Assembly: GCF_001625195.1 (NCBI RefSeq)
Contig: NC_054389.1
Span: forward strand, 310,001-374,000
Direction: 5' to 3'
DNA from: Drechmeria coniospora
Taxonomy: Eukaryota; Ascomycota; Sordariomycetes; Hypocreales; Ophiocordycipitaceae
DNA: 64,000 nucleotides
A program made the translations under genes and the position numbers. Of the stretch, positions 60,290 through 64,000 are shown one piece after another (the first letter of the stretch is position 1; every line of letters begins with the position of its first letter). The notes under the pieces are model-generated. The model did not search any database and was not told the DNA's origin. It was given only the letters and a program-made list of their open reading frames with translations.

Positions 60290-60871
60290 CTACTTAGACT
60301 TATCGGTCTCTATATCCTCCTTGCTATCGTCCTCCTCGGTATCCTCCTTGGGGAGGGTCTCGAAACTATCTATTGCGGCACTTAGGCAGGGGCAGGACGT
60401 TATCGAGGGGGGCGGAGGCGGGGGTATAAAACGGAGGCGCCAGGCGACTTAGGCAATATAAGGGGCGGAGGCAACAGGGTAGCGCAACGGAGTTGCATTA
60501 TCTACGCGAGACGGGTGCAACCTACTACTATTGCGGGTAATACGGGGAGTAGAGGGGGCGGGACGGCGCAACGAGGGGGAACTATCCGCATAAGACTTAC
60601 GCAACTTATAGATATTGCAGCGCATCTCGGCCAAGGTAGCTACTAACTCGGCACTAACGCCCTCCTGCGCCTACTAACGGCAGGCGAGACCGCATACGTT
60701 ACTCTGGATACCCGTTAGGGCCCGGGCCACACCCTAAGCGAACACGCCGAGCTGCGCGCTCGGTACGCTGCCGGAACGGCCACCAGCCCGAGTCGGGGTT
60801 AAGGCGTTAGCGGCAAGGACAAGGGCGCAGTTCGGGTCGTTGTCGTTAGCAGCGGCGGGGGGGGAGATAAC
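60290..60871 (-). pseudogene. Antisense reading frame at the 3' end of the Gypsy element
   Basis: On the strand opposite to gag-pol, a frame of about 190 codons is readable through a few TAG/TAA codons. It has a Pro/Ala-rich start, LAANALTPTRAGGRSG, LVATLAEMRCNIYKLRK, SYADSSPSLRRPAPSTPRIT and an acidic end (EDTEEDDSKEDIETDKSK). The stretch is GC-richer than the rest of the element. Its role is unknown; it could be an accessory gene of the retrotransposon. Confidence 0.45.
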
Positions 60872-61069
60872 TCTTGCAATTTGCGTGCGCAAGAGGAGGG
60901 GTAGTGGAAGTATATTGCACGGACCAGGGAATCAATCAAGCTGTTAGTAACAGCATAAGGGGTGCCAGTTAGTAACTAGGCAAGAGTGTACAATTGGTAG
61001 TACCGAATTATACAAACGAATGGGATTATATTTCAAAAGAGAAACTATTCTAAGGGAATGGCTACTGCC

Positions 61070-61076
61070 TTATATA
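61070..61076 (-). promoter_or_regulatory. TATA box of the Copia LTR
   Basis: The minus strand reads TATATAAGG here, about 125 bp downstream of the heat-shock-element array in the direction of transcription. Confidence 0.6.
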
Positions 61077-61200
61077 GGTGTAGAAGTATAGTAGAGACTG
61101 TTCCAGCTTATTCCATAAGGTTCCAGCTTATTCCATAAGTAGGGTAAGCAACATTTCGGCTTATTCCAAGGAGTTCCAGTACATTCCATGAGTGGGGTAT

Positions 61201-61240
61201 GGAATATTCTAGAATATTCTAGAATGTTCTAGAGCATTCT
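61201..61240 (-). promoter_or_regulatory. Heat-shock-element array in the Copia LTR
   Basis: Forty bases divide into eight adjacent 5-bp units alternating nGAAn and nTTCn (gGAAt aTTCt, aGAAt aTTCt, then aGAAt gTTCt and aGAGc aTTCt). Seven of the eight are perfect. This is the binding pattern of trimeric heat-shock factor (HSF1 in fungi). Further TTCC words spaced 10 bp apart lie at about 61090-61195. The array is inside U3, where a promoter element is expected. Confidence 0.75.
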
Positions 61241-61455
61241 GTACTATACCTAATTAGGCAAGTATCTCTGACAATAGTTTAGAGAAATAGTATGTTGTAT
61301 ACTATTAGTTAGCTCTGTATACTTACTTATACTCTCAGTATAGTATAGTATATCTGCTAGCAGTAGTACTTCTGACAGTTGCTACTAGTAGTAGCAATAA
61401 TAGGATAGTATCCTATTTGGGTAGTCTTACTAGTATAAATCCTAGTATTTTAACA

Positions 61456-61466
61456 CCCCCTCTATT
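61456..61466 (-). other. Polypurine tract of Copia element 1
   Basis: The minus strand reads aaatagaggggg immediately before the TGTTAAAA start of the 3' LTR, the expected primer site for plus-strand DNA synthesis. Confidence 0.8.
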
Positions 61467-61499
61467 TAGCTAGTATGACTACTGCTAAATAGGGATCCC

Positions 61500-64000
61500 T
61501 TAGAGACCTAGTAGGCCAAGGTAGCGTTGGAAGAGATCAGCGGTAAGGGCCTTAGTAAGACCATCGGCAGGCATAGACTTAGTGTTCAGGTAACTGATTT
61601 TGGCTAGCCCATTGGTTGCTTCTTGCCGAATATACCGGAACTTTAGCAGTGTATGCTTTGTTCGGTTATGCTGATTGGGATTGTTGGCGTTAGAGATAGA
61701 TCCGTTGTTATCGCACAGAAGTGGTATAGGTTTTTTAAGGCCTTTATCGATTTCTGTAAATAGGCCGTCTAGCCATTTAAGTTCCCGAATCGCTTCCAGT
61801 AGGGCATCCGATTCTGCCTCTACAGTAGAAAGAGCAATAGTACTAGCCCTTTTTGATTTCCAGCAGATTGGTCCGCCTGCTAGGGTAAAGAGGTACCCAT
61901 AGGTAGACTTAGAAGAATCCAAGTCACCTGCAAAGTCGCTGTCGGAATATCCTGATAGATTGGGTGTTGTTGACTTAGACCAATAGCATATAGCTAGGTC
62001 TGTAGTTCCTTTTAGATATCGAAGAAGGTTCTTGCCGGCTGATAGCTGCAGACTAGTAGCCTGATGCATATACCGAGATAGCCATTGGATTGCAAAGGCT
62101 ATATCTGGTCGGGTCAGTAGCATAAGGTACATTAGAGTCCCTACTATCTGTTGGTGTACCAGTTGGTCGGTTGCGGATAAGGGAGTAAGAGGCGTTGCAG
62201 TAGCCTGCTTAAGTACTCCTGGCTGTGGTGGTATTGCTACTGCCTTGGCCTCCTTTAACCCAAATCGGGATAGGGCTTCCTCAATATACCCTTTTTGGCT
62301 AAGGGTAATACCCTTAGTTGTTCGACTGATTTGTACGCCTAGGAAGAAGGCGGCCTGTCCGCGGTCTTCGATTGGGTAAACCTTATGTAGTTGTTGCTTC
62401 AACTTGTTAATATATGTAAGGTTTGGTCCAATAAGTAGGCAGTCGTCGACATGGCTAACTATGTAAGTACTAGTAGTACTATTATAGTAGATAGCCGGAT
62501 CGGATACAAGGGGGCTATATCCGTATTGTTGTAGCAGTTTGGCAAGTGCCTCCTGCTATTCTCTCGGTCCTTGTTTTAGGCCGTAGAGGGCCTTTTTCAA
62601 AAGGATACCTTGTTTGACTGCCGGATTGTAGCCTAGCTTAGCTAGTAGCTTAGCTAAATTATTAGTCTTATTAAGACTAATAAATGCTTCCAGTCCCTCA
62701 GGGATTTCAAGATAATTGACTTCAGGTAGCTCACTATTTAGGAAAGCACCAATAAAGTCAATCTGTTCGACGTACCAGTTGTTCTGGGCAGCTAGGGCTA
62801 GTAGTATCCTCCAGGTAGGTGGAATACTAGTAGTTGCAAAAGTCTCTAGGTAATCGAGGCCTTCAATTTGCATAAATCCCTTAGCTACTAGTCGTGCCTT
62901 AAATTTGATGGGGTTGTTCTGCTGGTCCTTTTTGACTCGTAGTACAAGTCGGCTTTTCAGAAGTCGTCTGCCAGTTGGTATTTCTTGAAGGGGGATAAAA
63001 TAGAATACCCCTGCCTGGATAAGCTGCTGGAATTCCGAGAATATAGCACTTATCCACTGGTCTTTGTTGTCTGACTTAAGTACCTGTTTCCAGCTAGTAG
63101 GCTCGCTACTATTTAGTAGTTGCTTGGCCTTAGCTTGGTAGCATAGGTCCTGGATCCAATACGCTAGGTTAAGATCCATTGGGTCAGGGTTGTCTTCTGG
63201 TTCTGGTGCATCTGGAAGAGAGGTATCTGGTAGATCCTCTATTGGCTGGGCCAGGACCCCCTCTGTTCTGTTGTACTAGTCCTAGTAGGACTAGTTGGTC
63301 CGTTGGCTCCTTGCAACCTACTGGTCCTAGTAGGACTAGTAGGTCTACTAGCCCTAGTAGGACTAGTAGGTCCGTTGGCCCCCTCTGTCTCCCTAGGCGT
63401 TAGGGGACTAGAGGTATTTTGCGAGATATAGTCTTCTATCTCAATTTCCCCCTCTGACTCTAGTTCTTGAAGACTAGGACTTGGTAGTCGTTGAAGTCCT
63501 TGGGAGATAGGGCCTATACCTTCTAGGATTTCCAGGAAAGTAGTTTTTGTAACTGCCCTCCTAGAAGGTATATACACAAGGTATGTTTTTGAACCTAGCG
63601 TTGCTAGTAGCCTTGCTGGTTCTGTGCGTTGTGCTAATTTAGCACTTTGAATCCGTTTCTGGTGTGGGATCAGGACTTCGCAGTGGGCACCAATAGCCTT
63701 ATAGGCTGTAAGGTTTGGTGGTGTTTTTAGCCCTTGTAATTCCTGCTTAAGCAATTGGTAGGGGCTTAAATCTATGTTGGTAATTGCAGTATAGTTAACT
63801 AGGTTGACTATAGCAGGAAGTATAGCAGACCAGAGGAAAAGTGGGAGGCCGGCCCAGATTATTGTTGCGCGTAGTCGGTCCAGAATAACTCGTATAGACC
63901 GTTCGGCAAGTCCGTTTTGTTCGGGGGTGTATGGGCAAGATGTATCGAATAGTATTCCCTTGGTACCCAACCAGTCCTGAAGCAATGTATTGATTTTAGG
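61500..64000 (-). pseudogene. Copia polyprotein (integrase, RT, RNase H) with two lesions
   Basis: Integrase C-terminal part with YTPEQNGLAERS (about 63930) and the frame open to the right edge; linker with 15-residue repeats (63270-63400); RT from DLNLAYWIQDL (about 63170) with LVAKGFMQIEGLDYLE and, after a stop, HVDDCLLIGPN (the YVDD box, about 62440); RNase H with DSDFAGD (about 61930), CDNNGS and NRTKH; stop near 61500. Lesion 1 is a single in-frame TAG at 62556-62558 where Trp is expected after LKQGPRE. Lesion 2 is an extra 5 bp in the linker near 63265, a duplicated aacag absent from the relic at 51,670, which shifts the integrase frame relative to RT. Otherwise the frame is well preserved. 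Confidence 0.9.

Larger units (their letters stand above)
53849..60871 (+). mobile_element. Gypsy chromovirus, RIP-damaged, right end lost to Copia insertion
   Basis: The 5' LTR is 53849-54020 (172 bp, TGTTATGG...CCGTAATA). Internal order: gag (about 54090-55300) with a decayed zinc knuckle IHCGEGGH at about 55110; protease region (about 55385-55750); RT with YPFGLTG (56447) and YLNNILIY, a degraded YLDDILIY (about 56540); RNase H (56960-57290, QIDSKGVL, NYTIYDKELLVVI); integrase (57950-58400 and, after LTR D, LYYPQTD at 59350); and a chromodomain remnant (about 59950-60110). Nearly every stop is TAG where Trp or Gln is expected, and YLDD has become YLNN. The element cannot encode proteins. 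The 3' LTR is not in the window. Confidence 0.9.
60872..61455 (-). repeat. 3' LTR (LTR E) of Copia element 1, 584 bp
   Basis: Begins TGTTAAAATACTAGG directly after the polypurine tract and ends ...AAATTGCAAGA. It contains a heat-shock-element array (61201-61240), a tandem 20-bp repeat with TTCC words (about 61097-61140) and a TATA box (61070-61076) in promoter order for minus-strand transcription. Confidence 0.93.
60872..64000 (-). mobile_element. Copia element 1, 3' part (runs off right edge)
   Basis: A young Ty1/Copia-type LTR retrotransposon on the minus strand. Present are the integrase C-terminal half, linker, RT, RNase H, a polypurine tract and the 3' LTR (61455-60872). It is inserted in the Gypsy element; the 5 bp left of the LTR are ATAAC (60867-60871) and should recur beyond the right edge. 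It has far fewer stops than the relic at 51522-53848. Confidence 0.93.

Overview
The window looks like nuclear DNA of a filamentous ascomycete, most likely Hypocreales (insect- or nematode-associated lineages are the best fit). The reasons are short GT-AG introns of about 50-90 bp, a fungal ABCC transporter, a multi-exon P450, a long secreted subtilase of the Pr1C/vpr type, a heat-labile-enterotoxin-A-like ADP-ribosyltransferase, and retrotransposons carrying RIP-type damage. The taxon is inferred from gene content only.

Layout. Positions 1-26 kb are the gene-bearing part: the 5' part of an ABCC transporter (minus strand, cut by the left edge), a P450 with one unresolved junction (5.7-7.7 kb), a small secreted-protein gene whose start codon reads ATA (9.1-9.6 kb), the enterotoxin-like gene (16.7-19.6 kb), the subtilase (21.2-24.1 kb) and an intact small secreted protein (25.7-26.4 kb). 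The spacers hold several minisatellites and stretches rich in GTAC / TACGGAGTA words.

Positions 26.4-47.8 kb are AT-rich. They hold old repeat fragments, a 104-bp tandem array, and one 13-kb gene (32.4-45.5 kb) for a predicted secreted protein of about 4,320 residues. That protein has about 100 Cys-x-x-x-Cys repeats in two families and a glycine-rich C-terminal domain. A relic of a DUF3435 tyrosine recombinase (the family of Starship captains) and an atypical protein kinase gene follow.

Positions 51.3-64 kb are a nested retrotransposon block. A RIP-damaged Copia relic is interrupted by a Copia-type solo LTR and by a RIP-damaged Gypsy chromovirus. The Gypsy is itself interrupted by another solo LTR and by a younger Copia element that runs off the right edge. 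The 3' LTR of the young Copia carries an almost perfect run of eight heat-shock-element pentamers upstream of a TATA box.

Together the genes suggest an accessory, transposon-rich region enriched for secreted host-interaction proteins (ART toxin-like protein, protease, small secreted proteins, giant adhesin-like repeat protein) next to export and oxidation functions. No operon-like organisation is expected or seen. Exon structures were built by eye from splice signals and reading frames, not from transcripts.
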